NCBI GenBank assembly: GCA_009733775.1
Contig: WOGZ01000017.1
Coordinates: 1 to 64,000, forward strand
Reading direction: 5' to 3'
DNA: 64,000 bases
Source of the DNA: Alectoria sarmentosa
Taxonomy: Eukaryota > Ascomycota > Lecanoromycetes > Lecanorales > Parmeliaceae
Shown here: positions 9,825-20,110 of the stretch, piece by piece
Layout of the letters: the number at the start of each line of letters is the position of its first letter
Position numbering within the stretch: the stretch's first letter is position 1
Notes under the pieces: model-generated
The model's input: the letters and a program-made list of their open reading frames with translations, nothing else
Told to the model about the DNA's origin: nothing
The model's database searches: none
Translations under genes and position numbers: made by a program

Positions 9825-12800
9825 CTACTCAATCAATTTCCCCAAATCATCGCTGACAAGACTACTAGCAATCTGCATGACAGCAAAGGCACTGTAACCC
9901 GGCTCAGCAATATGGCTGATACTCAGAATGTCTGCGTCTAATTCCTCAAGTCGTTGACTGAGCCTGTAAGATGGCGGCGCCTTAAGATATGGTGGAAGTG
10001 GATTTCCGTTCGTCACAGATGAGGAGAGAAGGGCGAGAAGGGAGGTGATGTCTTGCGATGTAGCGTCTAGTCTTCCAACGAGACGAGCAAAGTCTTGAAG
10101 CCATGATGCTCTCTCTGGAGAAGCTGCAGGGTCGTGGGAAAAGTGGTTGGAGGAGTAGGAGATGAGAGCTAAATAGTTTAGAATGCTGAGAATTCGAGTC
10201 AGTCAGGTGTCACGTCACGTCACATCAGCCAGGATTGCAATTTCTTACTTGTACACTTCTTGAATGATCGTATCGTACTCTTGTTTTGGAAATTTACCGC
10301 CGAAAGTGGGCTCCCAAGCTGTAAAAGCCAAATGTTGACGCAGACCAGCGAGTAATGTAAGTTCTTTAACATATACCTTGCGGCGAGCTTTCTGCAATTT
10401 TCTGCCAGGGCTCTCTTTTAACTCCATGTCGCCTTCAAGGCCTTTGATACGTAGACCAATAGTCGTATGCACGATAGAATAGAAGTTTGCAAGCAGATAC
10501 AAGGATACCCCGAGGTCTTGCCGCAGCTGAGATCGAGCTGTGAGCGGAAATGGGAAGAAAGTCCAAATGAATGCTACAAGCATGCCTCCAGAGACGCAAG
10601 CCAGTCTGTAAGGAGCAAGTAGATAGATCGGATAGTATGGCTGTCCGTTGCTTGTGGCCGCCTGAAATTGTGAGGGCCCATCTTAGTCTGAGCTGGGGAA
10701 ACACTCACTACCGTTCCGAGCTTCTTCACTTCCAACTCGTATCCAACTATCAAGACTTAAGGAGCGTTAGTGGCGCGCAGTAAAAATCGAAAGCCTAAGC
10801 TTACCTTGCGTTACAATAGAGATAATAGCTACAACCGTAAATCGGGGGTATTTCATGAGGAAGTAGAAATCAACGAAGACAAAAACAAAGAGAAAAACGA
10901 GCACTCCGGCAGGGTGACCATCCACGACATACCAGATCACAAGGCTGGTACACATAGCAATTGCTGACATTTGTTAAGCTTCACTTCAAGCATACAGGTC
11001 GGAGTTAGCTTACCTGTCCCCACTATACGGCCAAAGAAGCCAAAAACGCCAGATCCTGCGGTTGTAGTCATTCCAATTGCGACCATAATCATTGCCCAGA
11101 CAAGTCGCTGTTCCATGAAGAAGACGTATGTATCCTTGAGAAAAGCGACTATACCGATACTCAAGGTTGCGCAAGCGACTCGGAATCCAAAAGCTGACTC
11201 TGGACTGCCCAGGAGCCCAGAGAATTGCCTCAGCACGTTGGTTGACCGTTGCCAAGCGTTGGTAGGGGGAAGGTGCTCAGGATCTTTGGCAGCCCGGAAT
11301 GACTCTCCCGTATATATGCTGCCACCACCGGCCTCGGTAGAATCGGGTGTGTGCTCTAAGCCGGCATCCTGGACCTTCAGGGAGCCTGTCACCCATTTCT
11401 TAATTCGGTTCAAACTTGGTGAGATGAGTCTGGATCTCTTCATAGTCCCATCCTCAACCTTCTTATCAGCGAATTGGACGAGAGCTAGTACTGCTCGGCC
11501 AATTGACCAAAGCAAGAACTCCATCTACACGCTTATTAGTATGATTGCTGAGGCTAGATGCATGTCTGTTGAAGAGAAGGGAAGATGGCCCAGCGGGGCA
11601 CAGAATGAAGTTGACTTACATATAAAACAAGATACAGCTGCCGTTGATTCTTCGCATGCTCTTCGGGATCTTCTGTCCGATTCTCGTTCTCAGTGCTGAT
11701 ATTCAAAGCCGTTTGCGAGGGATTTTCAAAAGGACTGGCATCCATCTTGATTCCTCTTTGCTGGCACCAAATTGCAAGCGTCGTCTTCCGTTGTTCATAG
11801 AACACATCTATCTTTTTGGTTAGATAAGCGGCATATTCAGGATCTCCAGGCTTCATAACACCAGCGTCCGCTTCTACATCCTTCGATGCTGCATCGTTGC
11901 CACTGCTTTTCTTGCTGGCGTTTTCCTCTTTTGGCGCTTTCGCTAGCTCAAGTGTATAGAGAGCATGCTGGAGTCCGTCATGCATACTTTCTGTCACAGT
12001 TTGGAACGGGTCATGCAGCGTTCGCAGAATCTCGTTCCATTGATTTTTAGTTTTCTCATCGTCTAGGGATGAAGCGGTCTGTCTTTGGGCCCAGCCACGT
12101 TTTTCCGCAATCCGTTGAAAGATGTCAGCAGCGCTACTCATACCAGTCAACGGAAGAATGATTCCCTGGAACAGCTTGAGTAGCTCGTCGATGTCAGAAG
12201 CATCAAGCTTCCCCCACGCCATCTCTCGTTTGGCAAAATTTACATCGGCATGCATCTTTCCGTAGAGCTCTCCAAGAGCGCTGATCGCAGCTTTCAATCT
12301 TTGAGCTTCTGCACTTCCATTCGGTTTGGCCGCATTGCTCTTTCTATGCTGATTCGATTTCTTGTCCTTCTCGTCCTCGTCAGATTCCGTAGGGGTACGG
12401 AACATATCCTTCTTCTCCAAGGTCTGCAGATATGCTATCTGAGCTTTCAATGTACCTTGTACAGCTGCAATGAGCCCAGCCGATTGTTTGAAGAACGTCA
12501 TTCGAACCGATACGGGAAATATAAGCAGCGACACCCCCGTAGCAATAGCAAATCCAGTGAAGAAAGCTTCCATCAGGCGCTTCGCAAAAGCAATACCAGC
12601 AACCATCGTTGGAAAATTTGGCGCGTAGACCGAGGCTACATTTGCAAAGATCGAGTACACTATGACAGGGAACTGAAGCTGCGGCCTCGACGCACGCACA
12701 GTATTGACGAGGTAAATGTTAAAGAACAGCCAAATCGCACACACAGCCGAAGCGGAAGAATTGTACGTAGCCACCGCAGCTCCGGGGCTCGGACCCTTGC

Positions 12801-13227
12801 CAGTCGCCTTGACAGACGGGCTTGTGTGCGCTCGTGCTTGGACGCTGCAATAAATCTCAAGTAGTGCGACTGCAGCGCCTATACAAACACCAATGACGTT
12901 GAATAGCATTGTCTGGATGTACTTGCTTCTCGGCAGAATGGCGAAGCTGAGGACAGACATGATCGCGACGAGATAGCCAAGAGTAGAGTAGACGTCGGCA
13001 AAAGCCGAACTCTGATAGACGGCGAGTGAAATCGCCGGAGGCAAGGCACCCTTGACCATCATCATCAGCATTCCCGGGTTGAGTCCAGATCCGTCCCATA
13101 ACCTCTTGACCCGCGATGGCTTCGTAGCTGGCCGTTCCTTGTCAACATCGTCGGTGCTGCCCTCTGAGGGGCTATCCTGGCTTTGCGTCTGAGGAGGCAT
13201 GTTGTTCCGATTACTTGTCTCTGCCAT
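9825..13227 (-). CDS. FUSC/DUF2421-type membrane exporter, six exons
   Basis: Exons: 13227-11620, 11524-11014, 10963-10805, 10746-10709, 10661-10249 and 10185-9825, giving 1029 aa. All introns are 47-95 bp with GT-AG ends. The protein has two hydrophobic blocks: an N-terminal one (GALPPAISLAVYQS to about residue 250) and a C-terminal one starting AFGFRVACATLSIGIVAFL and continuing through VAIISIVTQ and LACVSGGMLVAFIW. A charged linker with low-complexity Ser/Lys stretches separates them. This is the layout of fungal proteins with the 6TM N-terminal ER-transporter domain plus DUF2421, related to bacterial aromatic-acid exporters. The substrate cannot be read from sequence. The frame stays open to a TTG at 13338 and upstream, but the first ATG is at 13227. 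It borders the RIP block directly. Confidence 0.85.
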
Positions 13228-14074
13228 GGTTGAGAGCCCACGTCGGCAGGTTGGTGGTTGAGCTTCAGTACCATAAGTCTTAGTCGGGAAGGCCGTTTTC
13301 TTCACGGACTGTTGTCGTGATCTCGCGAAATGTTGCAAATAGGGAAATATTCACATCTCAGCCTCAGTTAGACCACAACCGGGGCAGTACTGTGATTTTA
13401 TGGATGTAAGAAGTGAATACTTAATGACAGAGCCGTGAAACCCTTGATCACAGCTCAACAACGCCGCCGGCGTGAGCCGGATGTTGTTACAGTCCAGTCT
13501 TGAGCTGCATAATTTTATGCCGCGGAAACGTGGGCCGTCATGAGGGGCTCCGGAGATTAAGGTTTCGCCAAGCTTCTAGCCGAAGGTCTCTTAGCAGGGC
13601 TGGCAAGCTTGGCATCCGCACCGGTGGCGCCAATGTCAATTGCGCCGAAAATATAAAAAACCCAGCGAGGATTTGGACTGAAACTATGTCAGCTCAACGC
13701 ATTCATATTGCATTGATAGAATCTAGACTTTGACTTGTTAGAAGCAACAGTAACTCGTGACAAAGACGTGAGAATGGAGAGGTCCAGATATCAAACGGCC
13801 CACAAATTCCTTCACTAGAAAACTTTCATTCCATTTCTCAGGCCTTTCCAATTGGGTCCTCGAGACTCGAACCGCACGCAACGACGGATACAGGCCCCGA
13901 CACGTAGTGTCATGAAACGAGTACCCAGTTCTCGTAGATGAGTGTACGGTAGCAATCCTTCACCACCCCGACTGTTCATCGAGCCTCCTAAATTCCTCGT
14001 CCAGCATCATTTCATTTCCCCAGATCTTCTTCCAAATCTTCATCCAACTCCTCCAGCCGATCAACCCCGCAAGC
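13228..14074. other. Intergenic between exporter promoter and F-box-like gene
   Basis: It contains the promoter side of the exporter and the 3' side of the next gene, both minus strand. Short open frames exist but none shows family features. The segment 14016-14074 may encode an in-frame tail of the neighbouring gene (see findings). Confidence 0.55.
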
Positions 14075-14884
14075 TCAATCCCTCTGCTGCTCCGCCAATT
14101 CTGCAGTCGAAATCGGGCAACAATCAGGCAGCTCAACGACGATCTCAGGATTCGCACGCCGTACCAATTTCAGCGGCCTCAACAGACCGGGTATGCGATG
14201 TCTCGCCGGAGTAAGTGGCCACGAAGGACGCAAAGATTCCTCCACGAGAAAGAAGACCTTGATAATCCGCAAGGTGGGCATTTTCGTCAATGAGGTACAC
14301 ACGGTCTTGATCTTCTTCTCAAGTTCCGTGACAAGGCGGCCGTTTCTTTCGCCTTTGCCAGAAAAGTCAGCCCAGCCGGAGCGAGGCCAGAGGATCTCCA
14401 AACTGATGATGGTGATATGTCGAAGAAAGTTTGGCATCTTGCGCACCAATCTAGCAAAAGATCTCTGGTCGCCTGGTACGTTTGCCCTACCCGTGGCTCT
14501 GACGACAAACCTGACTCTAGAATATAGCGCATGCGAAGCCTCTTCATAGACCTGTCGGTTGACGTTGAGGATAGCATCCGGAAGCATTGCCCTCTCTCGG
14601 GCTTGCTGATGGTACCAAGGTGTCCTATACAGAGCGAAATGGTGGTCGTAGATGAGATTGCGGATTTCCGGTGGTAGGTCTAGGAATCGAAAAGGTTGTC
14701 TTTGTAGCTTTGCGAGAAGATGTTTCATGAATGCATAGAGATGAGTGAGAGCTTTGGTGGTGGCCAGCAGTCGAAGTCCAGCCCACGTTCCGAAGGCGAC
14801 GATTGTCAAGGCCGTGAGATACAGTATCTCACGATGGAACCCGCACTTGGGAGATTGCGTCTCAAAGATTACTGAAGACATCAT
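14075..14884 (-). CDS. F-box-like fungal protein with N-terminal membrane segment (paralog 1)
   Basis: Single exon, 269 aa, starting with two ATG codons. Residues about 21-41 are hydrophobic (YLTALTIVAFGTWAGLRLL) and could anchor the protein. Residues 66-83 carry FRFLDLPPEIRNLIYDHHF, the short F-box-like motif typical of a large fungal family that begins 'F..LP.EIR..IY'. The middle resembles the neighbour at 15603-16391: both have 'LP.E.R..IY.HH', 'NVNRQVYEEA…LYS' versus 'YVNRTVYNEA…LYT', and end 'TAELAEQQ' versus 'TKELAEEQ', so they are tandem duplicates. No molecular function is established for such proteins. After the stop codon the frame reopens for 20 codons (DRLEELDEDLEEDLGK), matching the position of the paralog's charged tail. 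Confidence 0.75.
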   Translation of the reverse strand: MMSSVIFETQSPKCGFHREILYLTALTIVAFGTWAGLRLLATTKALTHLYAFMKHLLAKLQRQPFRFLDLPPEIRNLIYDHHFALYRTPWYHQQARERAMLPDAILNVNRQVYEEASHALYSRVRFVVRATGRANVPGDQRSFARLVRKMPNFLRHITIISLEILWPRSGWADFSGKGERNGRLVTELEKKIKTVCTSLTKMPTLRIIKVFFLVEESLRPSWPLTPARHRIPGLLRPLKLVRRANPEIVVELPDCCPISTAELAEQQRD

Positions 14885-15602
14885 GAAATTCTGCTATGTG
14901 TATTCAGGACAACTGTAAGTTACTGTTCGATATTCAGCGAAGGCTGGGGAAATCGAGCCAGACGAATCAAAAAGAAAGGGAATCATAAAGAAAATGCATT
15001 TCATCCGCAAAGAGAATATGCCAGTATTTTGAGGTAATTACTTGTGGCAGAGTCACGTCGACTAAAGGAAAAATTCAGCCCAAGTTTAAAAAAGGTCCGA
15101 ATTTTATAACAAATTTATGATCAGAGAGGTTTTCTTCCTGGTACGATCCAAAAAGATTCTTTCAACATGATCTCACCGACCCTTTCTCTCACGTCGCTCC
15201 TCTAGTACTAGTCTCTGGTCTGGAGAAGCATTCATGTCCAAGCTACTTTCACGGTATATTGTAGACCGTGGAAAATAAGGATAATGCGATTATTCACTTT
15301 TTGGCAAGAATCACTTCATCTTCTCATGTCAAGGACGGAAGACGCCAAAGAAGAGAGAAAAAGGTCGTGAATCCTGCTCAGGACCGCCCTCAGAGCGAAC
15401 TGTATGCCGGCCTAATGGAAAAGGAGTCATTAGATAAGACGACTTAAGAAAGTATCCAAGACCGCGAGACCCTGCGTTACCAATAGATTTCTGAAAATAA
15501 TCCCCAACGCGTTCCTCGCATGAAGTCTCAAGCTACCTGCAAACCAAGTCCAGCAAGTGATGCCCCAGCAAAGATGACTTTCCGTCAACAACAGCCCCAT
15601 CT
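14885..15602. other. Intergenic between the two F-box-like paralogs
   Basis: It separates two minus-strand genes and should contain the promoter of the left gene and 3' UTR of the right. I see no gene, RNA or repeat. Confidence 0.55.
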
Positions 15603-16391
15603 TCAGAAAAACTGGTCCTTCAAATTCCCCTGTAATTCCAGAAGATCCTCCTTGATTTCCCTCAAAAGATTTGCAAACTCGTCCCTATCATCCTGTTCCT
15701 CTGCCAACTCTTTCGTTGATGTCGAACCCTGAAGCGGCATTCTGATAAGCACCTTCTCCTTCTTCCTTCGAACCTGCTTGAGTCCCCGTAGCCAAACCGG
15801 AATTTTGTACTGGGGCGGTGCCGCTTTTGTCAACTCTGTCGAGCTTATAGTCATATGACACCACGATACGTCGATGGTGCGTAGCGCTGGAAGTGCCGAA
15901 AGCATGGCTCCCACAGCAGCCATGGTCTGCTTGAGCCTATCGTTCATGGTACATGCAACGAGGCCAGAATCGCGGTCCACCACCATGAGCCTGGAATACT
16001 CGACTGACGGCCAGTGAATTTCCAAATCGATGTGCCTGATGAGATCCAGAATCTTTTGGCTTTTCACGAAATCTTGAAGGCCGACAATCGCACCGGTTTC
16101 GGTCGTTCCTCGACACGTAGCTAAGCCGAATATACTTTCAGGTCTGACTTCCAGGACGAAGTCTCCCTTGGTGTAGAGATGGAAGAAGGCTTCGTTGTAG
16201 ACTGTCCGGTTGACGTAGAGGAGATCGATCGGTGTCCATCGTTTGGTCACCTCAACATGTCGGGGGACGATCCTCTCAGAGGTAAGATGGTGATGGTAGA
16301 TCATCGCACGGACTTCGGTCGGTAATTCGAGGAAGGAGAATGTCGATTTGCCAGTGTCGTTAGTATTGTTCGCTCGGTCTGTGTGCGACAT
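15603..16391 (-). CDS. F-box-like fungal protein (paralog 2)
   Basis: Single exon, 262 aa, ATG at 16391. Residues 18-36 contain TFSFLELPTEVRAMIYHHH, the same F-box-like motif as the gene at 14075-14884, but without a preceding hydrophobic segment. Shared features downstream include VNRTVYNEAFFHLYT, a segment on 'IRHIDLEIHWPSVE' (neighbour: 'LRHITIISLEILWPRSG') and a C-terminal KELAEEQDDRDEFANLLREIKED coiled-coil-like tail. F-box proteins can serve as SCF ubiquitin-ligase adaptors, but for this degenerate family that is unproven. Orientation and similarity point to a local tandem duplication. Confidence 0.75.
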   Translation of the reverse strand: MSHTDRANNTNDTGKSTFSFLELPTEVRAMIYHHHLTSERIVPRHVEVTKRWTPIDLLYVNRTVYNEAFFHLYTKGDFVLEVRPESIFGLATCRGTTETGAIVGLQDFVKSQKILDLIRHIDLEIHWPSVEYSRLMVVDRDSGLVACTMNDRLKQTMAAVGAMLSALPALRTIDVSWCHMTISSTELTKAAPPQYKIPVWLRGLKQVRRKKEKVLIRMPLQGSTSTKELAEEQDDRDEFANLLREIKEDLLELQGNLKDQFF

Positions 16392-16644
16392 TTTGATTCC
16401 GTCCAGGTGGATAACCTGCTTTCAGGTCTATTCGTCGCGGTTAGAGTAAAGGTCCTGCAGCTCTCGTCGACAGGTGGTTAGATAAGGATGCTAAGTCAGA
16501 AAAAATAATGCACTCTCATGTGACAAGGAAGATATTCGAATAAAAAATGCACATGACATCCCAAAAAGACTTCACACTGTTATTTGAAACCTAGAACTAA
16601 GTGACATAGAGCGCGTACATGTTGAATGAACATTTGTCTTCCCT

Positions 16645-17317
16645 CTACTCCGCAGTGAATTTCGCATACTCATCCATACTCATCAAACGTTCCAACTCCC
16701 CTCCATCCTTCACTTGTATCCTTGCAATCCATCCCTCTCCTTCCGGGCTCTTGTTTATAGTGGCTGGCTTCTCTTCTAGTATATTGTTCGCCTCTATGAT
16801 CTTTCCTGACACAGGTGTCAAGATATCCGATGCCGACTTGACTGATTCGACAGCCCCCATGGAGTCGCCGGCTGTGACTTCAATGTCGAGGGTGGGGAGT
16901 TCCACAAAGACAACGTCACCAAGACTTTTGGCGGCGTAGACTGAGACGCCGATGGTGCCTAAGGCGGGTATTGTATTAGAGGAGGCTCAAGGTGCAGAGA
17001 CTGAAGAGCTTAGGAGGGGCAGGGTGGGGCTACCCGTCTTGCCGTCTTCGCTGAGTTCAATCCATTCGTGGTCCTCCGTATACTTCTTTTCGTGCACTTT
17101 GCACACCTAGGTTAGCAGCCATCACTCCATCTGGGTTTACGGAACTCAACATGCAAGCTACAGAAGTCGTGAAACCCCTTCGGCCTGGACCTGGTGGAGA
17201 TGTTCTAGACAATCGTGCATGCAATTGGGGAGCCAATCTTGTGGAAGGGCATATCGGTATGGAGCAAAGCCTTTTAGAAGATACCAATGGCGTTCTCAGC
17301 CGCGCGACTGCTGTCAT
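16645..17317 (-). CDS. GCV3: Glycine cleavage system H protein, mitochondrial
   Basis: Exons 17317-17162, 17106-17034 and 16958-16645 give 180 aa. The N-terminus (MTAVARLRTPLVSSKRL…, rich in Arg/Ser with few acidic residues, ending GFTTS) is a mitochondrial presequence. The mature part starts KKYTEDHEWIELSEDGKTGTIG. The lipoate-attachment region is GAVESVKSASD with Lys117 as the predicted lipoylated residue. The H protein carries the aminomethyl group between the P, T and L proteins of glycine decarboxylase in the matrix. The first intron is placed at 17161-17107 (55 bp, GTAGCT donor); a closer donor would give only 34 bp. It is transcribed away from the bS6m gene, with 177 bp between start codons. 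Confidence 0.93.
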
Positions 17318-17494
17318 ATTCGCTGGATAGCAGTGTGAGTGGAAAGAAAGGAGCTCAGCGGCAAGTGGGAAAAAGGTCCTCGAAGACGCTAGTTCAGCCT
17401 TACGAGGCGAAAGCTCTATGAGAGATTTCGAGAAAATTGACCATCATCGAGTGCAACTCAAGCTCGTAAGCAATGAAGATAGGCAGACGGCGCC
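17318..17494. promoter_or_regulatory. Shared promoter region of GCV3 and MRP17 homologs
   Basis: The two start codons face away from each other across 177 bp, so both promoters must overlap or abut here. I see no clear TATA box. The arrangement suits co-expression of two mitochondrial proteins. Confidence 0.5.
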
Positions 17495-18006
17495 ATGTTA
17501 TATGAGATGATAGCTGTGGTATGGTGCTCCACTTCTTTGAAAAAGAGCAATGCTGATCGAGCCAGGTCCGCGTGGGCAGACCGCATACCACCAATGAAGT
17601 CAAAGAGTACCTTCCCACTCCCAATGCTCCTTCCAAGCTCCCTCTCCTTTCCCACTAACGCTGCTCTCATCCCAGAATTGCCCATACAGCCGGCGCCCTC
17701 ATCCTTGCCCACGGTGGCGTGGTTCGCGGCCTAACAAATTGGGGTCCCTTCCTCCTCACCAAACCCATCAAGAAAAACCAAGCCCGCCACGATTCAGGCC
17801 ATCACTTCATACTACGCTTCGACGCCTCCCCTTCCGTACAACAACTGGTCAGGAAGACAGTGGCTGTAGATCCACGGATGGTTAGATGTGGGGTTGTGAA
17901 GATGGGTGGGAGACTGAAGGATATTGTTGATGCGAAGGGGGTTGTGGAATGGCAGCGGAAGAGGAGGGGGAGGGACTTGGGGAGCTATATGGACAGTGTA
18001 TGGTAG
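17495..18006 (+). CDS. MRP17: Mitochondrial small-subunit ribosomal protein bS6m
   Basis: Exons 17495-17518, 17566-17606 and 17676-18006 give 131 aa. The protein begins MLYEMIAVVRVGRP, with the strand typical of S6. It continues TAGALILAHGGVVRGLTNWGP and RHDSGHHFILRFDAS, then DPRMVRCGVVKMGGRL. This pattern (…GG.VRG..NWG…, R.H…HF.M.FD, DPR..R) is that of fungal mitochondrial bS6 (yeast Mrp17). It binds small-subunit rRNA in the mitoribosome. The first exon has only eight codons, and both introns (47 and 69 bp) are near the minimum for fungi. Gene order with the matrix H protein gives a divergent pair of mitochondrial genes. Confidence 0.9.
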
Positions 18007-18440
18007 CTGTGAAAAGAGTGGAGGAAAGTAGAGAACGTGAAAGGGACAACAGGGAAGACTGCATGGAATGGAGTTCAAGATGGTCGCACATCTGCGTAGG
18101 ATAGGTTTGGTACAATCTCATCTATTGTCATCATCAAAACAATTGTCACAGCTTGGCTGAATATTCGTCCTCATTACTCTGCAGTGAAGTCACAGTCCAA
18201 ACCTCCTCATGAGTGGTACCGCGCTATTCGACCGCTCTCGATTGACACTCACAAAGTTTTGAATGTTTGCACCTTATGTATGAACCACTAGACCAAAGCG
18301 AATAGGCACAAGACCCATCATCCTAACAGCCTTTTTTGATTGCCCAAAATGCCTCGACCCTACCCTGGCAGGTTTCTCCCAGTACATTTGGGACATCCTC
18401 GGGTTGCAACCCCTTTTATCTCGCCATCCCTCTGGCATAA
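18007..18440. other. Intergenic between bS6m and amidoligase (convergent 3' ends)
   Basis: Two genes converge here, so it should hold two 3' UTRs. No gene or repeat seen. Confidence 0.55.
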
Positions 18441-19623
18441 TCAGTAATAATGACGGTATTTCAACGGCCCGACCGCCAAGCTACCCGACCCTCTGGCAAA
18501 CATCTTGGCCAAGATCCCTCGATCATTCATGCCATGAATGGTAGCCTGTTCGACAAACGCGGCCAGACCAGCCACGTTCAGGCCATACCGCCGCAACGAG
18601 TCCAGGCTGGCACCGTACTGCATGGCCGCTTGCATGAAAGAAGCCCCGAATTCGGCCCACATGACGCAGTCCTGGTAGCTTGTAACGCATGGAGGCCTTC
18701 GGAACTCTGCCTCGCATGTGAGTACATTCAGTGGGAAGTTGCCACAATCGTGGCGCTCACCAATGGTCCCGATCTTCCCCTCCATGAGATTTTCAAAATT
18801 GAACCCATAGCACCGCTCCGTCACGGCTATTTCCCCATTCCACTCCTCGCAGACGAGTGGTTGATCCTCGTCTTTGCCGTTCATCAGATGGATCAGAGCC
18901 TTGATACTACCGCATTCCTGGATCTTCTCAAAACAAGCTTTGAGATCAGGCAGGTCCTTGAGCTTTGGATTGTCACTCTGATTGCTCCTACATTCGCGAT
19001 TCCCGCGTCGTTCGGGAGGCAGCAGAACTTCGAATGCTTCTTCGAAGTAGAGGATGCTTCTGGAAACGTTCTTGGCTTGTTCCAGAGTCCATTTGCTGTC
19101 TCCGGGCGAGACATGGACGTGGGTACCGCATGTGACGTCTGGTAAGATCTCGGCGTAGCTTTCTATGATCTGAAAATGAGCATGGAGGTTCTGGCGCCAT
19201 GGGCTTCCGGCTTCATAGCGCATGATTGGGGATGCAAACTCGAGACCCCCTTGAGTCAACATATGTTAGCGGGAAAGCCAGCCTGGGCTTTGACTTTTGA
19301 GAGTTGGAAGGAGCCCAGGAAGTCTCACTTGGTCGCTTCTTAGAGAAGCAGCACGGTTGCTCACAGTGATGTTCGTCCGGGTCAATTGACACCTCCTCCA
19401 CAACGGACCAATACCCAAAGTTCGCACGATCTTCGCTCGCATGCCACGTATCAAAAGCCATTCGCATCTCGGTTCGGCCGGGTCTATCCCTGACTTTAGC
19501 GTTGTAATGTCGGACCAAAGCGTCGGCAAATTCTTTTAGAGTGCTTTTGCATTGATCTTGCTTCTCATGGGCGCGGAGTAGGAATTCCGTCTCTATACCT
19601 ATACGTAAGGAGGAGACCGCCAT
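18441..19623 (-). CDS. Putative amidoligase-family enzyme
   Basis: Exons 19623-19329 and 19249-18441 give 367 aa. The start MAVSSLRIGIETEFLL has the 'G.E.E' strand of the COOH-NH2 ligase/amidoligase fold. Further on are WSVVEEVSID, GLEFASPIMRYE and GTHVHVS, matching the family pattern 'D.S….G.E..SP….' and 'gtHVH'. A later segment NRGILAKMF precedes the end. These enzymes resemble glutamine synthetase/GCS and are predicted to form amide bonds on a peptide or small molecule with ATP; fungal members have no known substrate. The frame is open upstream to an ATG at 19743 and beyond, but the conserved domain begins at the 19623 ATG. The intron is 79 bp with a CTAAC-type branch site. Confidence 0.8.
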
Positions 19624-20110
19624 TGCGGGGCCAAGGTACGGTAAATGGCCAATAATAAAGTATGTTTGATTCGAATAGATATGCGCCCTGAGTGTTGGTC
19701 GAGAGTTTCTCGGGAAAGGAACGGTACGATTCGTGGCATGCTCAGGTCTCATTGATCGCAACTGACCAGTTTGTTGCGAAAAGTGTGGACGATTACGCTA
19801 GAAAATATTAGGCATCGGCAAGAAGAGTGCCAGGCATTTAGTGGAAAGGGCCGCCTTCAGTGTATCTCGAGTGTTTCTTGAGGGAAGGAACGGAGAGTAA
19901 GTGACAGGTTGAGCTCTCCTTGCCTGGCAATTGGTCATTTGTTCTGACGGAAAGTATAAAGGTTTTCTTTGAGAAATTGCCAGATAGCGGTTCATCGTAT
20001 ATGCAAGCTTGAACTCAGCCTTTTGAGAGGAGATGCGATCCTACGTACAGCAGTTTAGCCATTGTACTTTAGTACTGAACCCCAAACAATGATCGGCTTC
20101 ATACCGCAAT
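19624..20110. other. Intergenic upstream of amidoligase
   Basis: It holds the amidoligase promoter and the 3' side of the next minus-strand gene. I see nothing else. Confidence 0.55.

Noticed and set aside
10971..11699. 242-codon open frame on the plus strand
   Set aside because: It lies antisense to exons 1-2 of the exporter, whose frame is supported by splice sites and domain order.
13500..13733. Small gene upstream of the exporter
   Set aside because: Begins without conserved features, no signal or domain, and lies in the promoter interval.
18450..19145. 231-codon open frame on the plus strand
   Set aside because: Antisense to the amidoligase exon, which has the conserved motifs; the plus-strand frame has none.
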